From positions 1 through 46,174 of the forward strand of contig WHSY01000035.1 in the NCBI GenBank assembly GCA_009379815.1: DNA of 46,174 nucleotides, read 5' to 3'. The notes beneath the pieces were generated by a model. That model worked only from the letters and a program-made list of their open reading frames with translations. It searched no databases and was not told the DNA's origin. Origin of the DNA: Pseudonocardiaceae bacterium (lineage in GTDB: Bacteria; Actinomycetota; Actinomycetes; Mycobacteriales; Pseudonocardiaceae). The translations under genes were made by a program, and so were the position numbers. Below are positions 1 to 9,320 of the stretch, in pieces (position 1 is the stretch's first letter; each line of letters begins with the position of its first letter).

Positions 1-1902
1 CTGGTCGCCGCGGTCCTCGCGCTGCTGGTGCGGACGGAGAGCGCGCTCGTCCACGTCGCGCGCGCCGAGGCGGGCAAGCCTGTCGTGCAGGACACCGTCG
101 CGGTCGCCGCGCCGCGCGCGTCCGCGCTGCGCCGGCTGCGCCGGGAGCTGCGCCGCCTCGAGCTCGCCACCGGCGGGGACCGTCCCAGCGGGGCACTGCT
201 CGCCGAAGCGCTGCGCGAGCGCGACCCCCTCACCGCACTGGACGAGCGCGCCGCCGCTCCCGCCCGGCGGGTGGCCGCGCTGCTGTCCATCGCGGCGGCT
301 GCGGCAGGGGAGGGCCGGCCCGCGGAAGAGGTGCTCTGGCGGGTGTGGAAACAGACCGGGTTGGCCGACCGGTGGGCCGAGGCCGCGGCGTGGGGCGGTC
401 CGGCGGGGGCACAAGCCGACCGGGATCTCGACGCCGTGGTCGCGGTCTTCGACGCCGCCGCTCGCTACGCCGACCGGTTGCCGGGCGCGGACGGCGGTGC
501 TGCCGGGGTGCTCGGATTCTGCGAGTACGTGGCCGACCAGCAGATCGCCGGGGACACGCTCGCCCCGCGGTCACCGCAGGGCGAGGCCGTCGCGGTGCTC
601 ACCGCGCACGCCGCGACCGGGCGGGAGTGGACCGTGGTGGCCGTGCCCGGCGTGCAGGAGGGCAGCTGGCCGGACCTGCGGCTGCGCGGTTCGTTGCTCG
701 GCGTCGAGCACCTCATCGACGCGGTCGACGGCGTCGATGCGGCGCACGCCGTCTCGCGCACCGCTCCGGCCCTGGCCGAGGAGCGCCGGCTGCTGTTGCT
801 GGCCGCGTCGAGGGCACGCCGGACGTTGCTGGTCAGCGCGGTTCGCGGGGACGACGAGCAGCCCTCCCGGTTCCTCGACGAGCTCGAGGGCACCGACGCC
901 GACACCCTCGCTCGCCCGGTCGCCGAGCCCGGCCGGGCGCTGAGCCTGCCCGAGCTGGTTGCCGAGCTGCGCCGCGCCGTGTGCGACCCCGGCCGCGACG
1001 CCGCCGTCCGCGAGCGAGCCGCTGTCGGGCTGGCCCGGCTGGCGGATGCGCGGGTCCCGGGCGCGCACCCCGACTCCTGGTACGGGCTGGCTGCGGTGTC
1101 CACCGAGGCCCCGTTGCGCGCGGCCGGAGAGGTTGTCGGGGTGTCGCCCTCGGTGGTCGAGCTGCTCGCGACCTGCCCGCTGCGGTGGCTGCTGACCCGC
1201 CACGGTGGTGACGATCCGCGCGAGCTGCCCGCCGTCACCGGGTCGCTGGTGCACGGGCTGGTGCAGGCCGCCGCGGCCGGCGCCACCGACGCGCAGCTCG
1301 AGGAGGCGCTGCGCGACGCCTGGGCAGGCGTGGACGCCGGGGCGCCGTGGTTCTCCCGCAGCGAGCAGCAGCGGGTGCGGGAGATGGTCGAGGCGTTCCG
1401 GGGCTGGCTGGCCGGCACCCGTGGCGAGCTCACCCAGGTGGCACTCGAACACGCCGTCGAGGTGGCACTGCCCGGGGACCCCGAGGTGGTGCTGCGCGGC
1501 CGGGTCGACCGGCTGGAACGCGACCACGACGGCCGCCCCGTCGTGGTCGACGTCAAGAGCAGCAAGACCCCCATCAGCAAGGATGCCGCCGCCGCCAACC
1601 CGCAGCTGGCCACCTACCAGCTGGCGGCCGCACACGGCGCCTTCACCGGGCTGGGCTGCTCCGACGACCCCGGCGGGGCGCGGATCGTGCAGGTGTCGAA
1701 GACCGCCAGGGGGGCGGCGGCGGAGCGCATCCAGCCGGCGCTGGACGCCGACGCCGTGGCGCAGTGGCTCGCGGTCGTGCGCGAGGCCGCCCGCGCCACC
1801 GCAGGTCCGTCGTTCCGGGCGGTGGAGAACGCCGACTGCGATCGTTGCCCCGCGCTGCGCGCCTGCCCACTGCACGACCCCGGCCGGCAGGTGACCGAGT
1901 GA
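1..1902 (+). CDS. adnA: AdnA-type helicase-nuclease subunit, 3' part (5' end outside window)
   Basis: The frame is open from base 1, so the gene is truncated by the window edge. It encodes the C-terminal part of a UvrD/AddB-like subunit. Seen: a late helicase-motif region (TAHAATGREW near nt 603, EERRLLLLAASRAR near nt 780) followed by a RecB-like nuclease domain with GRVDRLERD (about nt 1498), VVDVKSSKTP (about nt 1545) and QLATYQLA (about nt 1605). A cysteine in LLATCPLRW (about nt 1170) plus the terminal CDRCPALRAC cluster (about nt 1838) fit the 4Fe-4S staple of AddB/AdnA-type nucleases. Family knowledge: AdnA and AdnB form the mycobacterial heterodimer that resects double-strand breaks. 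The stop overlaps the GTG of adnB by four bases (GTGA), implying coupled translation. Assignment to AdnA rather than AdnB rests on order (upstream of a second full paralogue) and the Fe-S cysteines. Confidence 0.88.
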   Translation: MVAAVLALLVRTESALVHVARAEAGKPVVQDTVAVAAPRASALRRLRRELRRLELATGGDRPSGALLAEALRERDPLTALDERAAAPARRVAALLSIAAAAAGEGRPAEEVLWRVWKQTGLADRWAEAAAWGGPAGAQADRDLDAVVAVFDAAARYADRLPGADGGAAGVLGFCEYVADQQIAGDTLAPRSPQGEAVAVLTAHAATGREWTVVAVPGVQEGSWPDLRLRGSLLGVEHLIDAVDGVDAAHAVSRTAPALAEERRLLLLAASRARRTLLVSAVRGDDEQPSRFLDELEGTDADTLARPVAEPGRALSLPELVAELRRAVCDPGRDAAVRERAAVGLARLADARVPGAHPDSWYGLAAVSTEAPLRAAGEVVGVSPSVVELLATCPLRWLLTRHGGDDPRELPAVTGSLVHGLVQAAAAGATDAQLEEALRDAWAGVDAGAPWFSRSEQQRVREMVEAFRGWLAGTRGELTQVALEHAVEVALPGDPEVVLRGRVDRLERDHDGRPVVVDVKSSKTPISKDAAAANPQLATYQLAAAHGAFTGLGCSDDPGGARIVQVSKTARGAAAERIQPALDADAVAQWLAVVREAARATAGPSFRAVENADCDRCPALRACPLHDPGRQVTE

Positions 1903-4900
1903 TCACGCCGCGGCAGCTGGCCACCGCGCTCGGGGTGAGCCCACCGACCCCCGAGCAGGCCGACGTGATCGCCGCCGATCCCGCGGCACCCGCGCTGGTC
2001 GTCGCAGGCGCCGGATCCGGCAAGACCGAGACCATGGCCGCACGGGTGGTCTGGCTCGTCGCCAACGGTCATGTCGACCCCGAAGGGGTGCTGGGGCTGA
2101 CCTTCACCCGCAAGGCCGCGCAGCAGCTCGCCGAGCGGGTGCGGTCGCGGCTGCGGCGGCTGGCAGGATCCGGGGTGCTGGACGGGCAGCGCCGGTCGGA
2201 CGTGCTCGCGAGCGAGCCCACCGTGCTCACCTACCATGCCTACGCCGGACGGCTGGTCGCCGAGCACGCGCTGCGGCTGCCCGCCGACCCCGGCGCCCGG
2301 CTGCTCACCGAGACCGGAGCCTGGCAGCTCGCCCACCGGGTGACCTCCAGCTGGCAGGCCGATCTCGAGCTCGATCGGGTGCCGCGCACCGTCACCGGCT
2401 ACCTGCTCGGCCTCGGGGGTCAGCTCGCGGAGCACCTGTGCGAACCCGACGACCTGCGGCGCGTCACCGGCGCGTTGCTGGACGCGGTGCAGGCGGCTCC
2501 ACCGACGAAGAGGCAACGGGGTGCGCTGTTTGGCAATCTCGCCGAGTACGTGACCCCGCAGCGCACCCGGCTCGCGCTGCTGCCGCTGGTGGAGCGCTAC
2601 GCGGAGCTCAAGCGGGCCGAGGGCGTCCTCGACTTCGGCGACCAGATGGGTATCGCGGCCCGGCTCGCCGACGCGCATCCCGAGGTCGGAGCGGCCGAGC
2701 GGTTGCGGTTCTCGGCGGTGCTGCTCGACGAGTACCAGGACACCGGGCACGCGCAGCGGATGTTGCTGCGAGCGCTCTACGGAGGCGCGCCCGCGCTCCC
2801 GGTGACGGCAGTCGGGGACCCCTGCCAGTCGATCTACGGCTGGCGCGGCGCCTCGGCCGCGAACCTGCCCCGGTTCACCACCGACTTCCCCCGCGCCGAC
2901 GGGCAGGCGGCCGTCACACAGGGGTTGCTCACCAGCTTCCGCAACCCGCCCGAGGTGCTCGCGCTGGCCAACGCGGTCTCCGGACAGCTGCGCGCGCACG
3001 GTGTGCAGGTCGGCGAGCTGCGCGCGCGCGACGGTGCGCCGCCCGGGGACGTGCGCTGCGCCCTGCTACCGGACGTGCGCGCCGAGGTGACGTGGCTCGC
3101 CGACGGGGTGGCGTCACGCTGGCACGCGGTGGTCGCAGAGCGTGGCGGCCCGCCGACAGCCGCGGTGCTCGTCCGCAGGCGCGCCGACATGGGCAGGATC
3201 GCATCGGCGCTGCGTGCGCGCGGTGTGCCCGTCGAGGTCGTCGGGCTCGGGGGCCTGCTCGACACCCCCGAGGTGCGCGACCTGGTCAGCGTGCTGCGGC
3301 TGCTCGTCGACCCCCTCGCGGGCACCGCCGCGGCACGGCTGCTCACCGGGGCGCGGTGGCGGTTGGGGGCCGCCGACCTCGCCGCACTGTGGCGCCGTGC
3401 CCGCGAGCTGGCGCTGGGCGGGAACGGGTCCGCGCCCGCGGCACAGCCGGCGGCTGCCCAGGAGGTGTTGGCAGCGCTTCCCGGCGACCTTCCCGGTGAG
3501 CACGCCGAGCAGGCCGGGCTCGTCGATGCGGTGGACAGCCCGGGCGAGGCGCGGCGGTACTCCGCGGCCGGGTACGCCCGGGTGCGCCGGCTCGGCGGCG
3601 AGCTGCACTCGCTGCGGCGCCGCGTCACCCAGCCACTGACCGACATGGTCGCGGACGCCGAGCGCAGCCTGCTGCTCGACACCGAATCGCAAGCGCGCCC
3701 CGGCCCCGCGGGACGCGCCCACCTCGACGCGTTCGCCGACGTCGTCGAGGACTTCGCCGCCGCGAACCCCACGGCCTCGCTGCCCGCGCTGCTGGACTAC
3801 CTCGCCACCGCCGAGGACACCGAGGACGGCCTGGAGCCCGGTGAGGTGGAGGTGGCGGCCGACCGGGTGCAGGTGCTGACCGTGCATGCGGCGAAGGGCC
3901 TGGAGTGGGAGGTCGTCGCGGTGCCGCACCTGGTCTCCGGCGTGTTCCCCGGCCCACGGCTGTCCGCATCATGGGTGCGCACCGTCACCGAGCTCCCGGT
4001 CGAGCTGCGCGGGGACCGGCCGGACCTGCCGCCGTTGCTGCTTCCGGCCGGCGGGGACCAGAAGGAGCTCGCCGAGGCGCTCTCCGCGCACGACACCGCG
4101 TTCGAGCAGCGCCGGCTGGCCGAGGAACGCCGGCTGCTCTACGTGGCGCTGACCCGCAGCGAGCGCGTCCTGCTGGCCGGCGGCCACCACTGGGCCGACA
4201 GCGGCGCGAAGCCCCGCGGGCCGTCGGAGTTCCTGCTCGAGCTGCGCGATGCCGGCGCCGATGTCGACCAGTGGGCCGATCCGCCGGCGGACGGGGATCC
4301 CAACCCGCTCGACACCACGACCCGGGAGGCCAGCTGGCCCGCCGACCCGCTGGGGTCCCGGCGCGAGGGTGTCGAGCAGGGTGCCGAGCTCGTGCTCGCC
4401 GCGCAGCAGGCCGCATCCCGGCCGGGCGACGATCCCGAGGGCTGGCAGGCCGAGATCGACGTGTTGCTCGCCGAGCGGGAGGCACGCCGCGCCGAGGAGC
4501 GGGTGGTGCTGCCCGCGCACCTGTCGGTCAGCCAGCTCGTGGAGCTGAGGGAGGACCCCGGCGCGCTGGCGGCCCGGCTGCGCCGTCCGCTGCCGTACCC
4601 GCCCAACCCGCTCGCCCGCCGCGGCACCGCGTTCCACGCCTGGCTGGAGCGCCGGTTCGGTTCCACCCGGCTGATCGACCTCGACGAGCTGCCGGGTGCC
4701 GCCGACGCCGACGCGGCCCCCGACGCCGAGCTCGTCTCACTGCAGCAGGCGTTCCTGGTCAGCGAGTGGGCGGCGCGCAGCCCGCACGACGTGGAGGTGC
4801 CCTTCGAGACCGTCGTCGACGGGGTCGGGCTGCGTGGCCGGATGGATGCGGTGTTCGCCGACCCCGATGGGGGGTTCACCGTGGTCGACTGGAAGACCGG

Positions 4901-5105
4901 TGCCGTGCCGGAGCGGGCGAAGCTGCCCACGGTGAGTATCCAGCTCGCCGCCTACCGGCTGGCGTGGTCGGCGCTGTCCGGTACACCACTCGAGCAGGTG
5001 CGTGCCGCGTTCCACTACGTCCGCCACGACGTCACGTTGCGCCCCGCCGACCTGCTCGACGCCGAAGGCCTCCGCGACCTGCTGCGCAGCGTCCCGGCTG
5101 CCTGA
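1899..5105 (+). CDS. adnB: AdnB-type ATP-dependent helicase-nuclease
   Basis: 1068 aa, close to the length of mycobacterial AdnB. GTG start at 1899 overlaps the adnA stop; the frame stays open upstream but this start gives the expected N-terminus. Seen in order: Q-motif region (TPEQADVIAA), Walker A GAGSGKT (about residues 38-44), Walker B DEYQD (about 277), motif III DPCQSIYGWRGA (about 306), motif [12 protein letters not shown] (about 660), motif VI RRLLYVALTRS (about 744), and a C-terminal RecB-family nuclease with GRMDAVF (about 980), VVDWKTG (about 995) and QLAAYRLAW (about 1015). Role from family: motor and nuclease subunit of the AdnAB end-resection complex, acting in the cytoplasm on double-strand breaks. 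No Fe-S cysteine set is seen here, unlike the upstream subunit. Confidence 0.92.
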   Translation: MITPRQLATALGVSPPTPEQADVIAADPAAPALVVAGAGSGKTETMAARVVWLVANGHVDPEGVLGLTFTRKAAQQLAERVRSRLRRLAGSGVLDGQRRSDVLASEPTVLTYHAYAGRLVAEHALRLPADPGARLLTETGAWQLAHRVTSSWQADLELDRVPRTVTGYLLGLGGQLAEHLCEPDDLRRVTGALLDAVQAAPPTKRQRGALFGNLAEYVTPQRTRLALLPLVERYAELKRAEGVLDFGDQMGIAARLADAHPEVGAAERLRFSAVLLDEYQDTGHAQRMLLRALYGGAPALPVTAVGDPCQSIYGWRGASAANLPRFTTDFPRADGQAAVTQGLLTSFRNPPEVLALANAVSGQLRAHGVQVGELRARDGAPPGDVRCALLPDVRAEVTWLADGVASRWHAVVAERGGPPTAAVLVRRRADMGRIASALRARGVPVEVVGLGGLLDTPEVRDLVSVLRLLVDPLAGTAAARLLTGARWRLGAADLAALWRRARELALGGNGSAPAAQPAAAQEVLAALPGDLPGEHAEQAGLVDAVDSPGEARRYSAAGYARVRRLGGELHSLRRRVTQPLTDMVADAERSLLLDTESQARPGPAGRAHLDAFADVVEDFAAANPTASLPALLDYLATAEDTEDGLEPGEVEVAADRVQVLTVHAAKGLEWEVVAVPHLVSGVFPGPRLSASWVRTVTELPVELRGDRPDLPPLLLPAGGDQKELAEALSAHDTAFEQRRLAEERRLLYVALTRSERVLLAGGHHWADSGAKPRGPSEFLLELRDAGADVDQWADPPADGDPNPLDTTTREASWPADPLGSRREGVEQGAELVLAAQQAASRPGDDPEGWQAEIDVLLAEREARRAEERVVLPAHLSVSQLVELREDPGALAARLRRPLPYPPNPLARRGTAFHAWLERRFGSTRLIDLDELPGAADADAAPDAELVSLQQAFLVSEWAARSPHDVEVPFETVVDGVGLRGRMDAVFADPDGGFTVVDWKTGAVPERAKLPTVSIQLAAYRLAWSALSGTPLEQVRAAFHYVRHDVTLRPADLLDAEGLRDLLRSVPAA

Positions 5106-5121
5106 ACCCACGCCATGCCGA

Positions 5122-5127
5122 TAGCCT
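5122..5127 (+). promoter_or_regulatory. -10 element TAGCCT of a likely leaderless transcript
   Basis: TAGCCT lies seven bases before the ATG at 5135. TAnnnT followed by about seven bases and a start codon is the usual layout of leaderless mRNAs in actinobacteria. No ribosome binding site precedes the ATG, which supports this reading. Confidence 0.5.
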
Positions 5128-5134
5128 CGCGATC

Positions 5135-6235
5135 ATGACGGCGAGGATCGTGCTGCTCGGCGCCACCGGGTACACCGGACGGCGCACTGCCGAAGAGATG
5201 GTCGGGCGGGGGCTGCGGCCCGTGCTCGCTGGGCGCAGCCCCCGCAGGCTCGCCCCGCTGGCGCAGCGGCTCGGCGACCTCGAGACCGCGACGGCCGACG
5301 CCACCGATGCCGCCTCGGTGCGTGCCCTGGTCACCGAGGGCGACGTGCTGGTCAGCACCGTCGGGCCGTTCGTGCAGCTCGGTGAGGCCGCGCTGGCTGC
5401 GGCGGTGGAGGCCGGGGCGACCTACCTCGACTCCACCGGCGAGCCGCCGTTCATCCGCCGGGTCTTCGAGGAGTTCGGTCCGCTCGCCGAACGGACCGGG
5501 GCAAGCCTGCTCACGGCGTTCGGCAACGACTACGTGCCCGGCAACCTCGCGGGTGCGCTCGCGCTGCAGCTCGCCGGTGAGCAGGCTCACCGGGTCGAGG
5601 TCGCCTACTACCTCACCGGCGGCGGGCGCTCCCAGGTGTTCAGCCGGGGCACCCTCGCCTCGCTGGCCGGGGTGGCCACCGAGCAGGTTTTCACGTGGCG
5701 CGACGGCATCAGCGCCGAGCCCGCGGGCCTGCGGATGCGGACCTTTCCCGTCGCGGGGCGCGAGCGGCCCGCGCTGACCATCGGGTCCTCCGAGCACTAC
5801 ACGCTGCCCCGGTTGCACCCGGGACCGCACGAGGTCGACGTCTACCTGGGGTGGTTCGGTCCCGCCACCAAGGCTGTGCACCTCGGCTCCCGGGTGGGTT
5901 CATCGTTGCTGCGGTTGCCGGGAGCCCGCCCGCTGGTGCGCCGGCTCGGGGAGCTCGCGACGAGCCGGGTGGCCGAGGAGCCGGACCCGGCGGTTCTCGA
6001 GCGGGTGACGTCACACTTCATCGGGGCCACGTTCGACGCTGCGGGCACGCCGCAGTCGGAGGTCCGGTTGGTGGCCGGTGATCCCTACCGGCTCACCGCA
6101 CGGCTGCTCGCGTGGGGCGCGGGCCGGGCGGCCGAGCGCGGTGTCACAGGTCTCGGTGCCCTCGGCCCCGTTGACGCCTTCGGGCTCGACGTCCTGGAGG
6201 CCGGCTGCGCGGAGATCGGCCTTCGCCGCACCTGA
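5135..6235 (+). CDS. Saccharopine dehydrogenase-like NAD(P)-binding reductase
   Basis: 366 aa. The N-terminus begins with a Rossmann nucleotide-binding loop, VLLGATGYTGRRTAEEM (loop about residues 9-15), followed by VGPFVQLGEAALAAAVEAG (about 75-95) and YLDSTGE, hallmarks of the saccharopine dehydrogenase NADP-binding family that includes the trans-acting enoyl reductases of actinobacteria. Substrate is not predictable. The frame is open far upstream into adnB, but the ATG at 5135 sits next to the Rossmann strand and a leaderless -10, so I use it. It stands alone after adnB and is convergent with the DoxX-like gene. Cytoplasmic; no membrane segment is obvious. Confidence 0.8.
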   Translation: MTARIVLLGATGYTGRRTAEEMVGRGLRPVLAGRSPRRLAPLAQRLGDLETATADATDAASVRALVTEGDVLVSTVGPFVQLGEAALAAAVEAGATYLDSTGEPPFIRRVFEEFGPLAERTGASLLTAFGNDYVPGNLAGALALQLAGEQAHRVEVAYYLTGGGRSQVFSRGTLASLAGVATEQVFTWRDGISAEPAGLRMRTFPVAGRERPALTIGSSEHYTLPRLHPGPHEVDVYLGWFGPATKAVHLGSRVGSSLLRLPGARPLVRRLGELATSRVAEEPDPAVLERVTSHFIGATFDAAGTPQSEVRLVAGDPYRLTARLLAWGAGRAAERGVTGLGALGPVDAFGLDVLEAGCAEIGLRRT

Positions 6236-6307
6236 CCTGACCTGACCCGACCCCTCCCGCCCGCGGCCGCCGCGCGGTGACGCTACGAAGGCCGGCCTCG
6301 ATGGCGG

Positions 6308-6691
6308 TCAGCCGGGTGCCGTGTCCCGGGAGGCGTGCAGCGCCCAGAGCACCAGCGGCAGTTGCAGCGGCAGCCGCCCGTAGGCCACCAGGCGGTGCGG
6401 CAGCGGCCGGCGACGCCAGTCCAGAGCCAGTTGCACGTTCGCCGGGAACACCGCCACGAACAGCGCCGCGGCCGCCAGGCCGCCGAGCCGCCGGGTGCGC
6501 GGCGCCGCGACCATCACGGCCACTGCCAGCTCCGCCGCGCCGCTGAGGTGGGTCCACCCCCGGCGCGGTGGCCCCGGCAGCGAGCGGGGCACGATCATGT
6601 CGAAGGGCTGCGGCGCGACGAAGTGCAGCACGCCCGTCGTCGCCACCGTCCCGGCGAGCACGGTGGCGGGTCGCATGTGACGGCGGGACAT
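6308..6691 (-). CDS. DoxX-like small membrane protein
   Basis: 127 aa from ATG 6691; an in-frame ATG at 6676 is an alternative. Several hydrophobic stretches are seen: ATVLAGTVATTGVLHF, AAELAVAVMVAAP, GLAAAALFVAVFPANVQLAL and a C-terminal QLPLVLWAL segment, giving about four membrane spans. The pattern LHFVAPQPFDMIVPRSLP followed by an SGAAEL helix resembles the DoxX/MauE-like membrane protein family, whose roles range from quinone-linked redox to unknown. It is divergent from the dipeptidase gene, with 60 bases between starts, and convergent with the reductase. Function is inferred only at family level. Confidence 0.7.
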   Translation of the reverse strand: MSRRHMRPATVLAGTVATTGVLHFVAPQPFDMIVPRSLPGPPRRGWTHLSGAAELAVAVMVAAPRTRRLGGLAAAALFVAVFPANVQLALDWRRRPLPHRLVAYGRLPLQLPLVLWALHASRDTAPG

Positions 6692-6737
6692 GCGGTCCAG
6701 CGTCCCATGCACCGAGGCTCGGCGGGATGCTCGCGGA

Positions 6738-6743
6738 TATGCT
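6738..6743 (+). promoter_or_regulatory. -10 element TATGCT for the dipeptidase gene
   Basis: TATGCT ends eight bases before GTG 6752. No Shine-Dalgarno sequence is visible between them, so a leaderless transcript is likely. It fixes the start within a longer open frame. Confidence 0.45.
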
Positions 6744-6751
6744 CGGTCGCT

Positions 6752-8182
6752 GTGAGCACCGAGTCCCGCGAGCGCGCCGCGGTCGAGAACAGAGCGGCGC
6801 GGTTTCTCGATGATCTCCGTGACTGGCTCGCCATCCCGTCGATCGGCGCCGACCCCGATCATCACGGGGAGGTGGCCCGCTCGGCGCTGTGGCTGGCCGA
6901 CGAGCTGCGGATGGACGGCTGGCCGACGGTCGAGGTGTGGAGCGGCGACTCGCAGGGCGAGCCCTGCCTGCCCGCGGTGTTCGCCTGCTGGCCGTCGACC
7001 GATCCCGAGGCGCCGTCGGTGCTCGTCTACGGCCACCACGACGTGCAGCCCGTCGACCCGCTCGACGCCTGGGAGCACCCGCCGTTCGAGCCGACGCTGC
7101 TCGGGGCGGAGCTGCACGGGCGCGGTGCGTCGGACGACAAGGGCCAGGTGCTGATGCACCTGCTCGGCCTGCAGGCACACCTCGAGGCGACCGGCGCGGA
7201 CGCGCCGGCGGTCACCGTCAAGCTGTTGGTGGAGGGGGAGGAGGAGTCGGGCTCCCCGCACATCGCTGCACTGCTCGCCGACCACGCCGACGAGCTGGCC
7301 TGCGACGCGATCGTGGTCACCGGCACCGGCATGTTCTCCCGCGACACCCCGAGCATGTGCACCGGTATGCGGGGGATGGCCGATGCCGAGGTGGTCTTCC
7401 GCGGTGCCGCCATGGACCTGCATTCGGGCCAGTTCGGGGGAGCGGTGCCCAACCCCGTCACCGAGCTCGCCCGGATGCTCGCCGCGCTGCACGACGGCGA
7501 GGGCCGGGTCGCGATCCCCGGCTTCTACGACGACGTGCGCGAACCACCCGCCGCGGAGCGGGCGGCCTTCGCCAGGCTGCCGTTCGACGAGGCGGCCTGG
7601 CTGTCCGGGCCTGCGGGCGGGTCCCGCTCGTTGCGGGGCGAGACCGGCTGGTCCACGGTCGAGCGGCTGTGGGTGCGACCCACCGCGGAGGTCAACGGGG
7701 TCTCGGGAGGCTATGCCGGGCCCGGTCACAAGACCATCGTGCCCGCCGAGGCGGTGGCCAAGGTGTCGTTCCGGCTGGTGCCCGACCAGCAACCGGTCCC
7801 GGTGCAGCGGGCCTTCGCCGAGTTCGTCGCGGCGCACACCCCGGAAGGCATCCAGCCCGAGGTGCATTTCACCGGCAGCGGCGTGTCGCCGTGCGCATCC
7901 GATGTGGACCATCCGGTGACCGAGTCGGTGCGCCTGGCGCTGCAGACGGCCCTGGGCACCGAGGTGCTCTACGCCCGTGAGGGCGGCTCGGGGCCAGAGG
8001 CGGTGATCGCCGAGGCGCTCCGCGCTCCGCTGGCCTTCCTCGGCGTGGGCCTGCCCGACGACCGCATCCACGCCCCGAACGAGAAGGTCGTGCTGCCGTT
8101 GTTGCACCGCGGTGCCGAGGCCGCTGCTCACCTGTGGCGGCTGCTCGGCGAGCGCCGCGGCGAGGTGAAGGGCAGGTCGTGA
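6752..8182 (+). CDS. M20-family dipeptidase / metallopeptidase
   Basis: 476 aa. Zinc-site motifs of the M20/M25/M40 family are present: YGHHDVQP (His about 96, Asp about 98), GASDDKGQ with the bridging Asp (about 128), catalytic EGEEESGS (about 162), and a late HAPNEK region that supplies the last His ligand. The length and the RGASDDKG and GGSGPEAV motifs match the CNDP-like dipeptidase branch. Likely role: cytosolic hydrolysis of short peptides or related amides. The GTG at 6752 is chosen because it lies directly after a -10 hexamer; the open frame continues upstream through the divergent DoxX gene. The stop TGA shares four bases with the GTG of the next gene, so the two are translationally coupled. 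Confidence 0.85.
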   Translation: MSTESRERAAVENRAARFLDDLRDWLAIPSIGADPDHHGEVARSALWLADELRMDGWPTVEVWSGDSQGEPCLPAVFACWPSTDPEAPSVLVYGHHDVQPVDPLDAWEHPPFEPTLLGAELHGRGASDDKGQVLMHLLGLQAHLEATGADAPAVTVKLLVEGEEESGSPHIAALLADHADELACDAIVVTGTGMFSRDTPSMCTGMRGMADAEVVFRGAAMDLHSGQFGGAVPNPVTELARMLAALHDGEGRVAIPGFYDDVREPPAAERAAFARLPFDEAAWLSGPAGGSRSLRGETGWSTVERLWVRPTAEVNGVSGGYAGPGHKTIVPAEAVAKVSFRLVPDQQPVPVQRAFAEFVAAHTPEGIQPEVHFTGSGVSPCASDVDHPVTESVRLALQTALGTEVLYAREGGSGPEAVIAEALRAPLAFLGVGLPDDRIHAPNEKVVLPLLHRGAEAAAHLWRLLGERRGEVKGRS

Positions 8183-9267
8183 TTCTGTCCCGCCGGCAGC
8201 GCGACCGGCTCACCGAACGGCCGGACCATGCGCTCGTCGGGGTCGTGCGGATGCCCGAAAGCCGGGTCGGGCCGGCGCAGGCGATCGTCCGGCGGGTGAT
8301 CGGAGCGCTGATCGCGCTGACCGCGGCGGCGTTCATCGTCTACCTGGACCGCGACGGCTACGTCGACAGTGGCCCGGGCAACCTGACGTTGCTGGACTGC
8401 TTCTACTACGCGGGAGTGTCGCTGTCGACGACCGGGTACGGCGACATCCTGCCGGTCTCGGAGTCCGCCCGGCTGGTCAACGTTCTGATCTTCACTCCGC
8501 TGCGGGTGCTGTTCCTCATCGTGCTGGTCGGCACCACGCTCGAGGTGCTCACCGAGCGGTCCCGGCAGGCGCTGAAGATCCAACGATGGAGGCACAAGGT
8601 GCGCGAGCATGTCGTCGTCATCGGCTACGGCACCAAGGGCCGCTCCGCGGTGAACTCGCTGCTCGGCGACGGCGCCGAACCCGGGTCCATCGTGGTGGTC
8701 GACACCGACCCGGCCGCGCTGGAGGCGGCGTCCTCGCTGGGCCTGGTGACCGTCAACGGCAACGCCACCCGGTCGGATGTGCTGCGGCTGGCGGGCGTCA
8801 GCCGGGCACGCTCGGTGGTCATCGGGGCCAACCGCGACGACGCCGCGGTGCTGATCACGCTCACCGCGCGCGAGCTGGCACCGCGGGCGCACATCATCGC
8901 GGCGGTGCGGGAGGCGGAGAACGTCCACCTGCTGCGCCAGTCGGGCGCCGATTCCGTGGTGGTGTCCTCCGAGACGGCGGGCCGGCTGCTCGGGATGGCG
9001 ACCCGCACGCCGTCCGTGGTCGAGCTCGTCGAGGACCTGCTGACCCCCGACACCGGCCTGGCGATCGCCGAGCGACCGGTGGAACCGACCGAGGTGGGTG
9101 GGTCGCCCCGGCACCTGCCCGACATCGTGCTCGGCGTGGTGCGTGGGGGCATCCTGTTCCGGGTCGACTCGCCCGAGGTCGATGCCGTCGAGACGGGTGA
9201 CACGTTGCTCTACGTCCGCAAGGTCACCCCGGCCCAGTCCGACGAGCAGCGGGCCAGGTCGGGCTGA
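8179..9267 (+). CDS. Two-TM potassium channel with RCK (TrkA-N) domain
   Basis: 362 aa. One hydrophobic span (ALIALTAAAFIVYL, about 35-55), a pore loop with the selectivity-filter-like STTGYGDILP (about 83-91), a second span (VLIFTPLRVLFLIVLVGTTL), then an RCK/TrkA-N Rossmann domain starting HVVVIGYGTKGRSAV (about 144). This is the MthK-like plan of a ligand-gated K+ channel. M. tuberculosis has a comparable channel gene (Rv3200c) between adnB and nudC, so position supports the call. GTG 8179 overlaps the previous stop (GTGA); an earlier in-frame ATG at 8134 would add 15 residues overlapping the dipeptidase. Confidence 0.88.
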   Translation: MILSRRQRDRLTERPDHALVGVVRMPESRVGPAQAIVRRVIGALIALTAAAFIVYLDRDGYVDSGPGNLTLLDCFYYAGVSLSTTGYGDILPVSESARLVNVLIFTPLRVLFLIVLVGTTLEVLTERSRQALKIQRWRHKVREHVVVIGYGTKGRSAVNSLLGDGAEPGSIVVVDTDPAALEAASSLGLVTVNGNATRSDVLRLAGVSRARSVVIGANRDDAAVLITLTARELAPRAHIIAAVREAENVHLLRQSGADSVVVSSETAGRLLGMATRTPSVVELVEDLLTPDTGLAIAERPVEPTEVGGSPRHLPDIVLGVVRGGILFRVDSPEVDAVETGDTLLYVRKVTPAQSDEQRARSG

Positions 9268-9320
9268 GCGCGCACCGTCACGCTGCCCGCAGGCGGCGCG
9301 GATCTGCCACGATTCCCGCC

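Noticed and set aside
345..1211. Long alternative-frame and minus-strand ORFs over adnA, adnB and other core genes
   Set aside because: High GC content gives long shadow frames; their translations are arginine- or proline-rich without domains, and the real genes occupy the same DNA.
6232..6252. Short tandem CTGAC repeats after the reductase stop
   Set aside because: Only three to four copies of a pentamer with one imperfect; too short to call a functional repeat.
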